Counted from the first letter of the stretch, positions 43,552-54,035 are shown. The stretch is 63,035 nucleotides of DNA from Fimenecus sp045613685 (GCA_045613685.1 JAZLBL010000046.1:1-63035), one strand, 5' to 3'. Notes: a model not told the origin generated them from the sequence alone. Translations and numbers: made by a program.

Positions 43552-44979
43552 TTGAATTCCAGAAATGAAAGACTCGTAAAAAATGTAATACTTTTTGCAA
43601 TAGGTAATATAGGCTCTAAACTTTTGCAAGTGATATTGGTACCACTTTATACTCGTGTTATGTCAAGTGCCGAATATGGCACAGTTGATATTATGCAAGC
43701 AATGGTTTCACTTTTAATACCTATTTTCTCATTTACCATATATGAAGCTGTTTTCCGTTATGCTATGGACCAGGATTACGATAAAAAGGCAGTATTTTCT
43801 ACCGGAGTAGTCATGTCATTTTTAGGTACAATAGTATTGTGCCTTGGTGGATTGATTGCCACAAGATTTATCAATGAAACATTTGTGTGGTTAGTTGTTG
43901 CTAATACAGCTGTTGGTTTCTTTAGAAGCTTGCTTTCGCAGTATGCTCGTGCTGTCGATAAAACAGTTTTATTTACGGTCGATAGCGTTTTATTAACTAC
44001 TTTTGTTTTAATATTAAATTTGATATTCATTGTTAAAATGGGTTGGGGAATAAACGGGTATATGTTAGGCTATATTTTAGCCAATTTATTATCCTGTGTT
44101 TTTCTGTATGCTTTTCTTGGTGATTTCAGGAAATTCTCCTTTAAATCAGTAACAAAATCCCTTACTATAGAAATGATGAAATTTTCGTTGCCTCTTATTC
44201 CAAATGCGATTTGTTGGTGGGTGTCTAGCTTTATTGATAGAATAATTATTACAAGCGCAATAGGGGAAGCAGCAAATGGAATATATGCTGCAGGTCATAA
44301 AATTCCAAGCTTATTGACAGTAATTGTTACTATATTCTTTCAAGCATGGCAGATGTCAGCTAATCAAGAGTTTAAAAAGAATGATATCTCCGATTTTTAT
44401 ACCCAGATACATAATCAGATTTTTTCTGTTATCACCATTGTTTCTTCATTTTTAATTCTATTTTGCAAACCGATTACATCAGTATTTTTAGGTAAGGAAT
44501 ATTATAGTGCATGGCAAGTAATGCCATTTTTGTTAGTCGCAATCAGTTTCTTTTCTTATGCACAATTTTTGGGTTCTATATATTCGGCTAACAAAAAAAC
44601 GACTATGGCTTTAGTTACAAACTTGGTTGGTGTGTTTGTTAGTCTTACGACTAACATATTACTTGTTGTTGTATTTGAAATAGGTATTCTTGGTTCTGCA
44701 ATTGCAACTGTTTGCAGTTATTTTGTACTTTGGATTATAAGAATAAAGAATACAGGAAAAATTGTGCCTATAAAATACCAAAGAACAAAAATGATTGTTG
44801 TGGTTTTAGTGCTTTTAATTCAAGCCGTAATTGCAACCTTGTCAGCAAACAATTTAGTTTCAACCATTTTTAGTTCCATAGCCTTTATATCTCTTCTTTT
44901 GATTTTTGTAAAAGACATTATAGGTCTTGTAAAGTTTGGGCTTGTATTTATTAATAAAATTCTAAAAAGAGGTGCTTAA
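43552..44979 (+). CDS. polysaccharide flippase (Wzx-like)
   Basis: The 475-residue membrane protein has about 14 hydrophobic helices and begins ERLVKNVILFAIGNIGSKLL, with VPLYTRVMSSAEYGTVDI, the usual MVF/MOP-family opening. It should move the lipid-linked repeat unit across the membrane. The start is TTG at 43552, 5 bases after CGGAGGA; no ATG is in frame for the next 30 or so codons. Confidence 0.9.
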   Translation: MNSRNERLVKNVILFAIGNIGSKLLQVILVPLYTRVMSSAEYGTVDIMQAMVSLLIPIFSFTIYEAVFRYAMDQDYDKKAVFSTGVVMSFLGTIVLCLGGLIATRFINETFVWLVVANTAVGFFRSLLSQYARAVDKTVLFTVDSVLLTTFVLILNLIFIVKMGWGINGYMLGYILANLLSCVFLYAFLGDFRKFSFKSVTKSLTIEMMKFSLPLIPNAICWWVSSFIDRIIITSAIGEAANGIYAAGHKIPSLLTVIVTIFFQAWQMSANQEFKKNDISDFYTQIHNQIFSVITIVSSFLILFCKPITSVFLGKEYYSAWQVMPFLLVAISFFSYAQFLGSIYSANKKTTMALVTNLVGVFVSLTTNILLVVVFEIGILGSAIATVCSYFVLWIIRIKNTGKIVPIKYQRTKMIVVVLVLLIQAVIATLSANNLVSTIFSSIAFISLLLIFVKDIIGLVKFGLVFINKILKRGA

Positions 44980-46119
44980 ATGGAAAAAGTTTTCAATGGA
45001 GTAGAAAATTGTTGTGGTTGTGCATTGTGCGAGGATGTTTGTCCTAAAAAAGCAATAGTAATGATTCAAAATGATGGATTCTATTACCCAACTATAGATA
45101 AAAGTCTTTGTGTCGACTGTGGTGTTTGTGCGAAAAACTGTCCTATAAATTATGTACCACATACTCAAAGCGACTGTATTGAAGCATTTGCTGTAAGGCA
45201 TAAAAATGATGGAGTTGTTCTTAACAGCTCTTCAGGAGGTATTTTTACTGCGCTTTCTGATAAGATATTGTCAGATGGTGGATATGTGATAGGCGCTGAT
45301 TTTGACGCGGATATGAATGTTATTCATAATGCAGCATCCACCACTCAACAGCGAGACCGTATGCGTGGTTCCAAATATATTCAAAGCGATACTTCGGGTA
45401 TATTTAATAAAATAAAATTTCTTTTAGAAGACGGGAATCCGATACTTTTTACTGGTACTCCATGTCAGGCAGCTGCAGTTAGAAAACGTTTTTCTAATGA
45501 AGAAAATCTATATATTATCGACATAATATGTCATGGCGTGCCGAGTATGGATGTTTGGAAAAAGTATGTTGATTTTATTGAAAAGAAATATCAGAAAAAA
45601 CTATCGTTTTATTCTTTCCGTGACAAGTCGGTTAGTGGTTGGCGCAATTATAGTGCAAAGGTAACTTTTAATGACGGAACAGTAGTTTCTCACAATGATA
45701 TAACGGGTAGTTTCATAGAACTATTTAGATATGATGTTTGTTTGCGACCTTCATGCACTAACTGTAAATTCACTTCGCTAGATCGACAAGGAGATATTAC
45801 AATCGGTGATTTTTGGGGAATCGAAAATATACTTCCGGAAATTAGTGACAATAAGGGCATTTCGGCTGTAATGATTAATACCGAAAAAGGAAAGCAATTA
45901 TTTGATTTTGCGACAGAAGAAATAGATAAATTTTCATGCACATCGCAGGATATTGCAAAAGGACAGCCAAATCTCTTTAGACCTTCATCTTATTCCAATA
46001 AAGCAGAATCTTTTCAAAAGGATATTAATGAGATGTCTTTTGAAGATGTGCTAAAAAAATACACTAGGGTTGGTTTAAAAAGACGAATTATTGATTTTAT
46101 TAAAAAATTTATTTCTTAA
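44980..46119 (+). CDS. FrhB-like 4Fe-4S protein of the polysaccharide operon
   Basis: The 379-residue protein has two N-terminal 4Fe-4S ferredoxin motifs (CCGCALCEDVCP and CVDCGVCAKNCP) and then the coenzyme F420 hydrogenase/dehydrogenase beta-subunit domains, with NSSSGGIFTALS, LFTGTPCQAAAVRK, CHGVPS and CxxC-type pattern in RPSCTNCKF. F420 itself is not expected in Clostridia, so the F420 role does not apply; the protein probably binds a flavin and acts as a reductase in glycan synthesis or modification. It starts one base after the flippase stop and ends the operon. Confidence 0.88.
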   Translation: MEKVFNGVENCCGCALCEDVCPKKAIVMIQNDGFYYPTIDKSLCVDCGVCAKNCPINYVPHTQSDCIEAFAVRHKNDGVVLNSSSGGIFTALSDKILSDGGYVIGADFDADMNVIHNAASTTQQRDRMRGSKYIQSDTSGIFNKIKFLLEDGNPILFTGTPCQAAAVRKRFSNEENLYIIDIICHGVPSMDVWKKYVDFIEKKYQKKLSFYSFRDKSVSGWRNYSAKVTFNDGTVVSHNDITGSFIELFRYDVCLRPSCTNCKFTSLDRQGDITIGDFWGIENILPEISDNKGISAVMINTEKGKQLFDFATEEIDKFSCTSQDIAKGQPNLFRPSSYSNKAESFQKDINEMSFEDVLKKYTRVGLKRRIIDFIKKFIS

Positions 46120-46126
46120 CATAAGC

Positions 46127-46163
46127 AAAAATAGTCTCTTTATTTTAAAGAGACTATTTTTTT
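46127..46163 (+). terminator. terminator after the polysaccharide operon
   Basis: A perfect stem of at least 12 base pairs (46131-46142 with 46146-46157), extended by A-T pairs, with a TTT loop and a T-tract to 46163. The following 186 bases up to uvrB contain no gene; a TGATAAAAT box near 46236-46244 could be a -10 element but no good -35 was found. Confidence 0.9.
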
Positions 46164-46349
46164 GTAAGAATCAAATGAATAATAACAGATTTATAAAAAA
46201 GTATCTGTTGATTTATTTACTTATATTTAATTTTATGATAAAATATTTGAACAAAATAAAGATGTGTTATTGTGATTTTGATTTATTATTACACGAATTT
46301 AAGGTGTTAAGCGAGCCTATAATAATCATAACGAAAGGAGTGAGAACAA

Positions 46350-48302
46350 GTGGAAAAATTTATTTTATATTCAAACTATAAACCCACCGGTGACCAACCA
46401 GAAGCAATAGAAAAACTTGTTGATGGTGTCAATAAGGGATATAAAGAACAAACTCTACTGGGTGTTACAGGTTCCGGTAAAACATTCACTATGGCTAATA
46501 TTATTGCACAACTTAACAGACCGACTCTTGTTCTTGCTCACAATAAAACTCTTGCAGGACAACTTTGCTCAGAGTTTAAAGAGTTTTTTCCTGAAAATGC
46601 GGTTGAATATTTTGTATCCTATTATGATTATTATCAACCTGAGGCATATATAGCGAATACTGATACTTACATTGAAAAAGACTCTGCAATTAATGATGAA
46701 ATTGATAAACTGCGACATTCAGCAACATCTGCGTTATCTGAAAGACGTGATGTAATCATAGTTGCTAGTGTATCTTGTATTTATTCATTAGGTGACCCTA
46801 TTGATTATCAAAGTATGGTTATTTCGTTACGTACTGGAATGGGAAAAAGTCGTGATGATTTGATTCAAAAACTTGTAGAAATTCAATATGAAAGAAACGA
46901 TATCAACTTCATTCGTAATAAATTTAGAGTTAGGGGAGACATCGTTGAAATTTTCCCTGTGTATTCAAATGATACTGCAATCAGAGTTGAATTCTTTGGT
47001 GATGAAATAGATAGAATTAGTGAAATTAACGCGTTAACTGGCGCAGTTAAGAATGTTGTTTCTCATGTAGCAATTTATCCTGCATCGCATTATGTGGTTT
47101 CTCCTGAAAAGATGGAAGAAGCATTAAAACAAATAAATGATGAGATGGAAAAACAAGTTGCTGAGTTTGAAAAACAAGGCAAACTTATTGAAGCTCAGCG
47201 TATTCGCCAAAGAACAGAATATGATATGGAAATGCTTCGTGAAACAGGATTTTGTAAAGGTATTGAGAACTATTCTGCAATTATGTCAGGCAGAAAATCA
47301 GGTGAACCACCATTTACATTGCTTGATTATTTTCCAGATGATTATGTCTTGTTCGTTGATGAATCTCATGTAACATTACCACAGGTGCGTGGTATGTATG
47401 GCGGTGACCGTTCACGAAAAGAGAGTCTTATAAATTTTGGATTTCGTTTGCCATCAGCCTATGATAACAGACCATTGACTTTTGATGAATTTTATGATAA
47501 AACTCAACAAAAAATATTTGTAAGTGCAACACCAGGACCATTTGAAGCAGAAAAGAGTGTGCAGGTTGCTGAACAAGTTATCAGACCAACGGGTCTTCTT
47601 GACCCTGAAATTTCTGTTCGCGGTACTGAAGGGCAAATTGACGACTTAATATCAGAAATTAATATTAGAATTGAGAAAAAAGAACGTGTTCTTGTAACAA
47701 CACTTACTAAAAAAATGGCAGAGAATCTTACTGATTATTTATCTGGACAGGGAATTAAAGTTCGTTATATGCACTATGATATTGACACTATTGAGCGTAT
47801 GGAATTAATCCGTGATTTACGTTTAGGAGAGTTTGATGTTCTTGTTGGCATAAATCTCCTCCGTGAAGGCCTTGATATACCCGAAGTTTCACTTATAGCT
47901 ATTCTTGATGCAGATAAAGAAGGTTTTTTACGCTCAGAAACTTCACTTGTGCAGATTATCGGCCGTGCAGCACGAAATGCTAACGGACAAGTTATTATGT
48001 ATGCTGATACAGTTACAAAATCAATGGAAAGAGCCATTGAAGAAACATATCGCAGACGTGACAAACAAATTGCATATAACAAAGAACATGGCATTATTCC
48101 ACAAACAATCACAAAAGATGTTCGTGAAATACTTGAGATATCAAGTCGAGATAAGTCTGGCAAAAAGCGTATGAGTCGCGATGAAAAGCAGAAACTTATT
48201 ATTAGACTTACAGAAGAAATGAAAGCGGCAGCAAAAATTCTTGAATTTGAGCACGCAGCATATTTGAGAGATAAAATTGAAAAACTTAAATCGGAGAAAT
48301 AA
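46350..48302 (+). CDS. uvrB: excinuclease ABC subunit B
   Basis: UvrB verifies DNA damage and positions UvrC. The 650-residue protein has Walker A GVTGSGKTFTMA, the beta-hairpin YYDYYQPEAYI, DESHVTLPQ and VGINLLREGLDIPEVSL, and a C-terminal UVR motif (LTEEMKAAAKILEFEHAAYLRD). The start is GTG at 46350, 9 bases after AAGGAG. It abuts uvrA. Confidence 0.97.
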   Translation: MEKFILYSNYKPTGDQPEAIEKLVDGVNKGYKEQTLLGVTGSGKTFTMANIIAQLNRPTLVLAHNKTLAGQLCSEFKEFFPENAVEYFVSYYDYYQPEAYIANTDTYIEKDSAINDEIDKLRHSATSALSERRDVIIVASVSCIYSLGDPIDYQSMVISLRTGMGKSRDDLIQKLVEIQYERNDINFIRNKFRVRGDIVEIFPVYSNDTAIRVEFFGDEIDRISEINALTGAVKNVVSHVAIYPASHYVVSPEKMEEALKQINDEMEKQVAEFEKQGKLIEAQRIRQRTEYDMEMLRETGFCKGIENYSAIMSGRKSGEPPFTLLDYFPDDYVLFVDESHVTLPQVRGMYGGDRSRKESLINFGFRLPSAYDNRPLTFDEFYDKTQQKIFVSATPGPFEAEKSVQVAEQVIRPTGLLDPEISVRGTEGQIDDLISEINIRIEKKERVLVTTLTKKMAENLTDYLSGQGIKVRYMHYDIDTIERMELIRDLRLGEFDVLVGINLLREGLDIPEVSLIAILDADKEGFLRSETSLVQIIGRAARNANGQVIMYADTVTKSMERAIEETYRRRDKQIAYNKEHGIIPQTITKDVREILEISSRDKSGKKRMSRDEKQKLIIRLTEEMKAAAKILEFEHAAYLRDKIEKLKSEK

Positions 48303-51122
48303 ATGATACACGATAAAATTATTGTTAAAGGTGCAAAAGAGAATAATCTTAAAAATATTGATGTAGAAATTCCGCGTGATAAACTTGTTGTTTTAACAGG
48401 ACTTTCAGGCTCGGGTAAATCATCTTTGGCTTTTGACACAATTTATGCAGAAGGCCAGAGACGCTATATAGAGTCTTTGTCGTCTTATGCAAGAATGTTT
48501 TTAGGACAGATGGAAAAACCAAATGTAGAGTCAATAGAGGGGCTTTCACCCGCAATTTCCATCGACCAAAAGACAACATCAAAAAATCCCCGTTCAACAG
48601 TGGGGACTGTAACAGAAATTTATGACTATTTACGTCTTTTGTACGCAAGAATTGGTATTCCTCATTGTCCCGTTTGTGGCAGAGAAATAAAGCAACAAAC
48701 CGTTGACCAGATTGTTGATAATATTATGAGTTTGCCTGAAGGTACAAAGTTTCAGATTCTTTCACCAGTTGTTCGCGGTAAAAAAGGTGAGCATGCAAAA
48801 GAACTTGCTAATGCGTTAAAAGCAGGTTTTGTTAGAGCTAGAATTGATGGTGAAGTTACAGAAATTGTAGAAGATATGAAACTTCCAAAAACGTATAAAC
48901 ACACTATCGAAATTATAGTTGACAGACTTGTTGTAAAAGATGGAATTCGTACAAGACTTGCCGATTCAATTGAGACTACAACAGAGCATTCAGGCGGTAA
49001 TGTAATTATTGATGTTATTGGTGATAAAGAGTATCTTTATTCACTCAATTATGCTTGTCCTGAACATGGAATTAGCGTAGATGAATTGTCACCAAGAATG
49101 TTCTCATTCAATAATCCTTATGGTGCTTGCCAAACTTGTACTGGATTAGGCACATTCATGAAGGTTAATCCTGACCTTGTAATCCCTAATAAAAACCTTT
49201 CTATTAGTGAGGGTGCAATCTGTGCAAGTGGTTGGGGAAAAGCTGAAAAAGGCTCAATTTCAGCTATGTATTATAATGCTATTGGTAATGAATACGGCTT
49301 TACACTAAAAACACCAATAAAAGATATCTCAGAAGATGGGTTAAATGCAATTCTATATGGTACAAGCCATAAGATGAAGATGACTCGTTCAACTATCTAT
49401 GGCTCAGGAACATATATGTCAGAGTTTGAAGGTATAATTAATAACCTTGAACGAAGATATAAAGAAACAACAAGTGATTGGGCAAAATGGGAGATTGAGC
49501 AGGTTATGACTGCTTGTAAATGTCCTGATTGTAAAGGTACAAGGCTTAAACCTGAAATTTTATCAGTTACAGTAGGGGGTAAAAATATTAGCCAATTCTG
49601 TGATATGTCAATTACAGAAGCTATTGGCTTTGTAAACAGTTTAGAATTGAATGAAAAAGATAAGTTTATTTCAAAGTCAATAATAAAAGAAATCAATAGT
49701 CGACTTAACTTCTTAAAAAGTGTCGGACTTGAATATCTTACACTTTCGCGTTCTTCTGGAACTCTTTCAGGTGGGGAAAGTCAGCGCATCAGACTTGCAA
49801 CCCAAATTGGTTCATCACTTATGGGGGTTGTTTATATTCTTGATGAACCAAGTATTGGTCTTCACCAAAGAGATAATGATAAGTTACTTGCAACATTGAA
49901 GCGACTTCGAGATTTAGGTAATACACTAATTGTTGTTGAGCATGATGAAGATACAATGCGTTCTGCTGATTATATAGTTGATATTGGTCCTGGTGCAGGC
50001 GTACATGGTGGTGAAGTTGTCTGTGCAGGCGTAGTTGATGATATTATCAACTGCAAAGAATCTATTACGGGTAAATATCTCTCAGGTGAAAGAAAAATAC
50101 CAGTACCAGAAAAACGCAGAAGTGGTAACGGCAAAGCACTCACAATTAAAGGTGCATATGAAAATAACCTTAAGAAGATTGATGTTAGTTTTCCGCTTGG
50201 GTGTTTCAACTGTGTAACAGGTGTATCGGGTTCAGGTAAATCTTCACTTATAAACGAAATACTTTATAAACATCTTGCAAATGAACTCAACAATGCGAAA
50301 AAGCCAACTGGTAACTTCGAGACAATGGACGGCATTGAAAATCTTGATAAAGTTATCAATATTGACCAATCTCCAATAGGAAGAACACCTAGGTCAAATC
50401 CTGCAACATATACAGGAGTTTTCACGGATATTCGAGAATTATTTGCATCAACTCAAGAAGCGAAAATCCGCGGTTATAATTCAGGACGCTTTTCCTTTAA
50501 CGTTAAAGGTGGTCGTTGTGAAGCTTGTGAAGGTGACGGAATTGTTAAGATTGAGATGCACTTTTTAGCAGATGTTTACGTGCCATGTGAAGTGTGCAAT
50601 GGTGCAAGATATAATCGTGAAACACTTGAAGTAAAATATAAAGGTAAAAGTATATTTAATGTTCTTGAAATGACCGTTGAAGAAGCACTTGGCTTCTTTG
50701 AAAATATTCCAAAAATAAAACGCAAATTACAGACTTTGTATGACGTTGGATTAGGCTATGTAAAACTTGGTCAATCCGCTACAACACTTTCAGGTGGTGA
50801 GGCACAAAGAGTTAAACTTGCAACAGAACTTTCTAAACGTTCAACAGGTAAAACCATCTATATTCTTGATGAACCAACAACAGGTTTACACACTGCCGAT
50901 GTGCACAAACTTATTGAAGTTCTTCAAAGAATTGTTGATTCGGGTAACACAGTTGTTGTTATTGAGCATAACCTTGATGTTATCAAAACAGCAGATTATA
51001 TTGTCGATTTAGGTCCAGAAGGTGGCAATAAAGGTGGTAAAGTTGTCGTTTGTGGAACACCTGAAAAGGTTGCCAAATGTAAAAAATCTTATACAGGTCA
51101 ATATTTGAATAAGATATTATAA
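48303..51122 (+). CDS. uvrA: excinuclease ABC subunit A
   Basis: UvrA scans DNA for bulky damage and loads UvrB. The 939-residue protein has two ABC ATPase modules: GLSGSGKSS and LSGGESQRI in the first, GVSGSGKSS and LSGGEAQRV in the second. Zinc-binding cysteines lie at CPVCG, CPEHG and ACQTCTGLG and at CEACEGDG with CEVCNGARYN. The ATG follows the uvrB stop at once. Confidence 0.97.
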   Translation: MIHDKIIVKGAKENNLKNIDVEIPRDKLVVLTGLSGSGKSSLAFDTIYAEGQRRYIESLSSYARMFLGQMEKPNVESIEGLSPAISIDQKTTSKNPRSTVGTVTEIYDYLRLLYARIGIPHCPVCGREIKQQTVDQIVDNIMSLPEGTKFQILSPVVRGKKGEHAKELANALKAGFVRARIDGEVTEIVEDMKLPKTYKHTIEIIVDRLVVKDGIRTRLADSIETTTEHSGGNVIIDVIGDKEYLYSLNYACPEHGISVDELSPRMFSFNNPYGACQTCTGLGTFMKVNPDLVIPNKNLSISEGAICASGWGKAEKGSISAMYYNAIGNEYGFTLKTPIKDISEDGLNAILYGTSHKMKMTRSTIYGSGTYMSEFEGIINNLERRYKETTSDWAKWEIEQVMTACKCPDCKGTRLKPEILSVTVGGKNISQFCDMSITEAIGFVNSLELNEKDKFISKSIIKEINSRLNFLKSVGLEYLTLSRSSGTLSGGESQRIRLATQIGSSLMGVVYILDEPSIGLHQRDNDKLLATLKRLRDLGNTLIVVEHDEDTMRSADYIVDIGPGAGVHGGEVVCAGVVDDIINCKESITGKYLSGERKIPVPEKRRSGNGKALTIKGAYENNLKKIDVSFPLGCFNCVTGVSGSGKSSLINEILYKHLANELNNAKKPTGNFETMDGIENLDKVINIDQSPIGRTPRSNPATYTGVFTDIRELFASTQEAKIRGYNSGRFSFNVKGGRCEACEGDGIVKIEMHFLADVYVPCEVCNGARYNRETLEVKYKGKSIFNVLEMTVEEALGFFENIPKIKRKLQTLYDVGLGYVKLGQSATTLSGGEAQRVKLATELSKRSTGKTIYILDEPTTGLHTADVHKLIEVLQRIVDSGNTVVVIEHNLDVIKTADYIVDLGPEGGNKGGKVVVCGTPEKVAKCKKSYTGQYLNKIL

Positions 51123-51126
51123 ATTC

Positions 51127-51159
51127 AAAAGTCCCTTTCAGATTAGAAAGGGACTTTTT
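51127..51159. terminator. bidirectional terminator between uvrA and the YfhO gene
   Basis: A perfect 9-base-pair stem (51131-51139 with 51146-51154) with AAAA before and TTTTT after serves both converging genes. Confidence 0.9.
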
Positions 51160-51160
51160 G

Positions 51161-53920
51161 TTATTCGTCTTCGCCGAATTCAATAATTATTTCTTCATCA
51201 ATAAAATTTTCCTGTTTTACGTTAACTTTTGAAGCTCTCTCCCAAAGAGTTTCTTTTCTATTCTTATACATTAATATATTTTTCTCTTTTAAAATATATC
51301 TAACAAATAAAAGTAGAATGAAAATGCCAGAAATAATTAATGTTTCATTCATAAATTTTGCTTCATAAACAAATTTTATTGAGTGCTCACCACGAGTTGT
51401 TTTTACACCCAATAGACTGTCAGATATTTGTACTATATCATCTTTTTTTACTTTTTCTCCGTCGATATAGACATTCCAGCCGACATCATATGGGATTGTT
51501 GTGAAAAGAATTTCATCTTTTTCAGCAACAAAAGAGCCTTCAATTAATGTGTCGTCAAACTTTGTGTATTCAAGCTGACCATTCTTAAGTTCGTCATATC
51601 CTTCAATAAATTTTTCATGGTTTACATTAAATGCTACAAAATCTACATTGGCGTATGACACACCATCTTTTAACGGCATTTCAATAGAAACTGTTTCACC
51701 GATTTCGTGTTTGCCAATGTCTAAAATATAACCATCAATTACATTCATTGTGTTACTGTAACTTGGTGAAAGAATTGAAATGGTATCAAGATTTCTTGAA
51801 TATACATAAATATAAATATTTCTATTATCTTTAGCTGTTAACTCAATTGTGATTGAACCATTAAATTCTTCTGAAATTTTATTCATAACAAATGAACCAG
51901 TTTTAATAAGTTCTCTGTCTAATGAAAGAATATTGCCATAGATAATTTCAAAATCATCTATTTTTTCATATATTCCTTCAACACCTGTTGTTGCTTTGAA
52001 TAATTCCTCTTGTACTATTACAGGGTTATCAGGAACGGAAGCATCCAAACTTAGAACATCTTTTGAAACAGGATAGGCAATGTTAAGCATATAATTGTTT
52101 TCATAAGCGGTGAAAGTGTTATTACTATCTTTTAATGTGTAATATTCACCATCTGTAAGATAATCACTCTTGTCATAAAGATATTTTAATGAAAACATTG
52201 AGTTGTAAACAGGGGTTTGTGGATTATATGTGAAACTGTTAATTTTATTCCCATAAAGACCTATATATTTTTGCAAGTTTGCCACTTTTTCATAAGCCAT
52301 TGATGAAAAAATTGATACACCATTATAGTCATACCAGCTAGGGTCCATTCTAGCCCTGTTTTTTGTTGTTTCTTCTCTATAGAATAAACTATCGTCAGAT
52401 TCAGCGACGGATGTTTGAAGTGCTTTAAAATCGTCATAATCGCTTGAAAAAGACTCTTTTGTTTGATTTGCGACATAGTGGTCTGTGTTAGCTGTAATTG
52501 ATTCTGCTGCCACAGAGCATACAAGCATAACCGATAAAGCAAAAGCCTGGTTTTTCTTACTTGTAATAAGACCAAGTACTATTGTGAAAAGGAATACAAA
52601 AACAATGCTGATATAAACTGTTGAGTCTAAAAGTTTATTAGTTGGTAATTCTTGTACTAAGACAATATAAGCGATAATTGCAATACCAACTGCTAATATT
52701 TGCTTTTTATTAAATTCATAAATATTTTTTAGTACTTTTGCAGCCATAATAATCAAAATAAATGAATACATAAATGATTGTCTGTATGGCAAGTCATTTG
52801 GGAAATGTAATCCGTGCCAGAAAAAGTTAAAATAGTTCAAATTGAAACTAAAATACATTACAGCGAGCAAAACTGCTGATGCGGCTTTTTCAGTTGAAGA
52901 AATTTTATTTGAGAACATATAGAGTGGAAGTAAAATGATAGTTAAAATTCCACAATATACATTTGGTAAAACATCATCACCACTACTACGAATAGTAGGT
53001 TCAAGACTCGCAAGATGGTTTGAAACAAAATCAAATATATTAAAATAAAATTCTGTTTCTGTTGGTGCACTTCCAGTTGTTGCAGAAGATGATTGAAGAA
53101 TAAAAGCTAACGGCACAAGCATAAATAATAAAACTAAACCTGCACCAAAAGAAGCAAAAGCAAATTTTACTCCACTGCGGAAAAAGAATGAATTTGCAAG
53201 TTTATCGATGAAAAGCTCATCGTTTGGTAAACGTTTCTTTTTCTTGCTGATTTCGTCTAATGAGCAAACATAATAATAGATAAAATAAACGCAAGAGAAA
53301 ACGCACAACATAAATCCGATATAATAATTTGAGAAAATCGCAAGAATTAACGCAAAGAAATATGTTCTGGTTTTGCCGCTTTCAATGATTTGCTCAATTC
53401 CAAGAATAATAAAAGGAAGAATGTACATAGAATCTATCCACATTACATTCCAGTAATATGCAATAAAGTATCCACAAAACGCGTACAAAACACCAAAAGC
53501 AGAACTATATAAAGAATTCATATTTTGTGATTTTTTTAGATAGTTTGCCATAGACATAGAACTTAAAACACATTTTATTGCAATCATTGCAGCAACTGCT
53601 TCAAAAGTGTTTTTGTGTCCGAAAAGCAAAACTATGAATGAAATTGGACTTGATAAATAGTTATAGAAGTTGCCTAAAAAAGAACTTCCAAGTCCAGTAT
53701 TCCAAGAATAAATCAAAGATTCACCTGAAACAAGTCTATCATAGAGTTCTGTGAACAACGGTCCATATTGATGATATAAGTCCATTCTATATATTGTTCT
53801 GTCGCCAAAAGGAATTATTTCATAACAGAAATATACAAGTAAAATTACAAATAGAGCAATTCCACCTGATATAAATGTGTATTTGTTATCAAAAACCTTG
53901 TTTTTAATATTCTTTAACAT
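51161..53920 (-). CDS. YfhO-family membrane glycosyltransferase-like protein
   Basis: The 919-residue protein has about 13 hydrophobic helices in its N-terminal two thirds and a large extracytoplasmic C-terminal region (about 480-860) with a final helix near 870-890. The early motif FGDRTIYRMDLYHQYGP and the following YSWNTGLGSSFLGNFYNYLSS are typical of the YfhO family, GT-C-like proteins that glycosylate lipoteichoic acid in Bacillus and Listeria. It is encoded opposite to its neighbours. GAAAGGTG precedes the ATG. Confidence 0.9.
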   Translation of the reverse strand: MLKNIKNKVFDNKYTFISGGIALFVILLVYFCYEIIPFGDRTIYRMDLYHQYGPLFTELYDRLVSGESLIYSWNTGLGSSFLGNFYNYLSSPISFIVLLFGHKNTFEAVAAMIAIKCVLSSMSMANYLKKSQNMNSLYSSAFGVLYAFCGYFIAYYWNVMWIDSMYILPFIILGIEQIIESGKTRTYFFALILAIFSNYYIGFMLCVFSCVYFIYYYVCSLDEISKKKKRLPNDELFIDKLANSFFFRSGVKFAFASFGAGLVLLFMLVPLAFILQSSSATTGSAPTETEFYFNIFDFVSNHLASLEPTIRSSGDDVLPNVYCGILTIILLPLYMFSNKISSTEKAASAVLLAVMYFSFNLNYFNFFWHGLHFPNDLPYRQSFMYSFILIIMAAKVLKNIYEFNKKQILAVGIAIIAYIVLVQELPTNKLLDSTVYISIVFVFLFTIVLGLITSKKNQAFALSVMLVCSVAAESITANTDHYVANQTKESFSSDYDDFKALQTSVAESDDSLFYREETTKNRARMDPSWYDYNGVSIFSSMAYEKVANLQKYIGLYGNKINSFTYNPQTPVYNSMFSLKYLYDKSDYLTDGEYYTLKDSNNTFTAYENNYMLNIAYPVSKDVLSLDASVPDNPVIVQEELFKATTGVEGIYEKIDDFEIIYGNILSLDRELIKTGSFVMNKISEEFNGSITIELTAKDNRNIYIYVYSRNLDTISILSPSYSNTMNVIDGYILDIGKHEIGETVSIEMPLKDGVSYANVDFVAFNVNHEKFIEGYDELKNGQLEYTKFDDTLIEGSFVAEKDEILFTTIPYDVGWNVYIDGEKVKKDDIVQISDSLLGVKTTRGEHSIKFVYEAKFMNETLIISGIFILLLFVRYILKEKNILMYKNRKETLWERASKVNVKQENFIDEEIIIEFGEDE

Positions 53921-53952
53921 TAAAAAACACCTTTCAAAAATTACTGATATTT

Positions 53953-53981
53953 AGTATATCATATAGACTCTTTCTTTTCAA
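53953..53981 (-). promoter_or_regulatory. promoter for the YfhO gene
   Basis: On the minus strand TTGAAA (53981-53976) and TATACT (53958-53953) are 17 bases apart, with a TG one base before the -10. The start codon is 32 bases downstream. Confidence 0.75.
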
Positions 53982-53992
53982 GAAAGTTTTGT

Positions 53993-54020
53993 TCTAATAG
54001 GGGACAAGTAATCATAGTAT
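53993..54020 (+). promoter_or_regulatory. possible sigma-E promoter for spoIIIAA
   Basis: TCTAATA (53993-53999) and CATAGTAT (54013-54020) are 13 bases apart and resemble the sigma-E elements (ATA-containing -35, CATACAnT -10). The spoIIIA operon is sigma-E dependent in Bacillus. No sigma-A promoter is visible here. The call rests on this resemblance only. Confidence 0.45.
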
Positions 54021-54035
54021 TACCGAGGTGATTTT

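Noticed and set aside
44980..46119. A true coenzyme F420 hydrogenase subunit
   Set aside because: No F420 biosynthesis or hydrogenase gene is present, and the polysaccharide context explains the protein better.
46091..46381. 96-codon plus-strand ORF between the FrhB-like gene and uvrB
   Set aside because: It runs through a strong terminator and into uvrB in another frame; composition is that of AT-rich random sequence.
47774..48439. 221-codon minus-strand ORF across uvrB and uvrA
   Set aside because: It is low-complexity, Ser/Arg-rich antisense to strongly conserved genes, with no sign of its own function.
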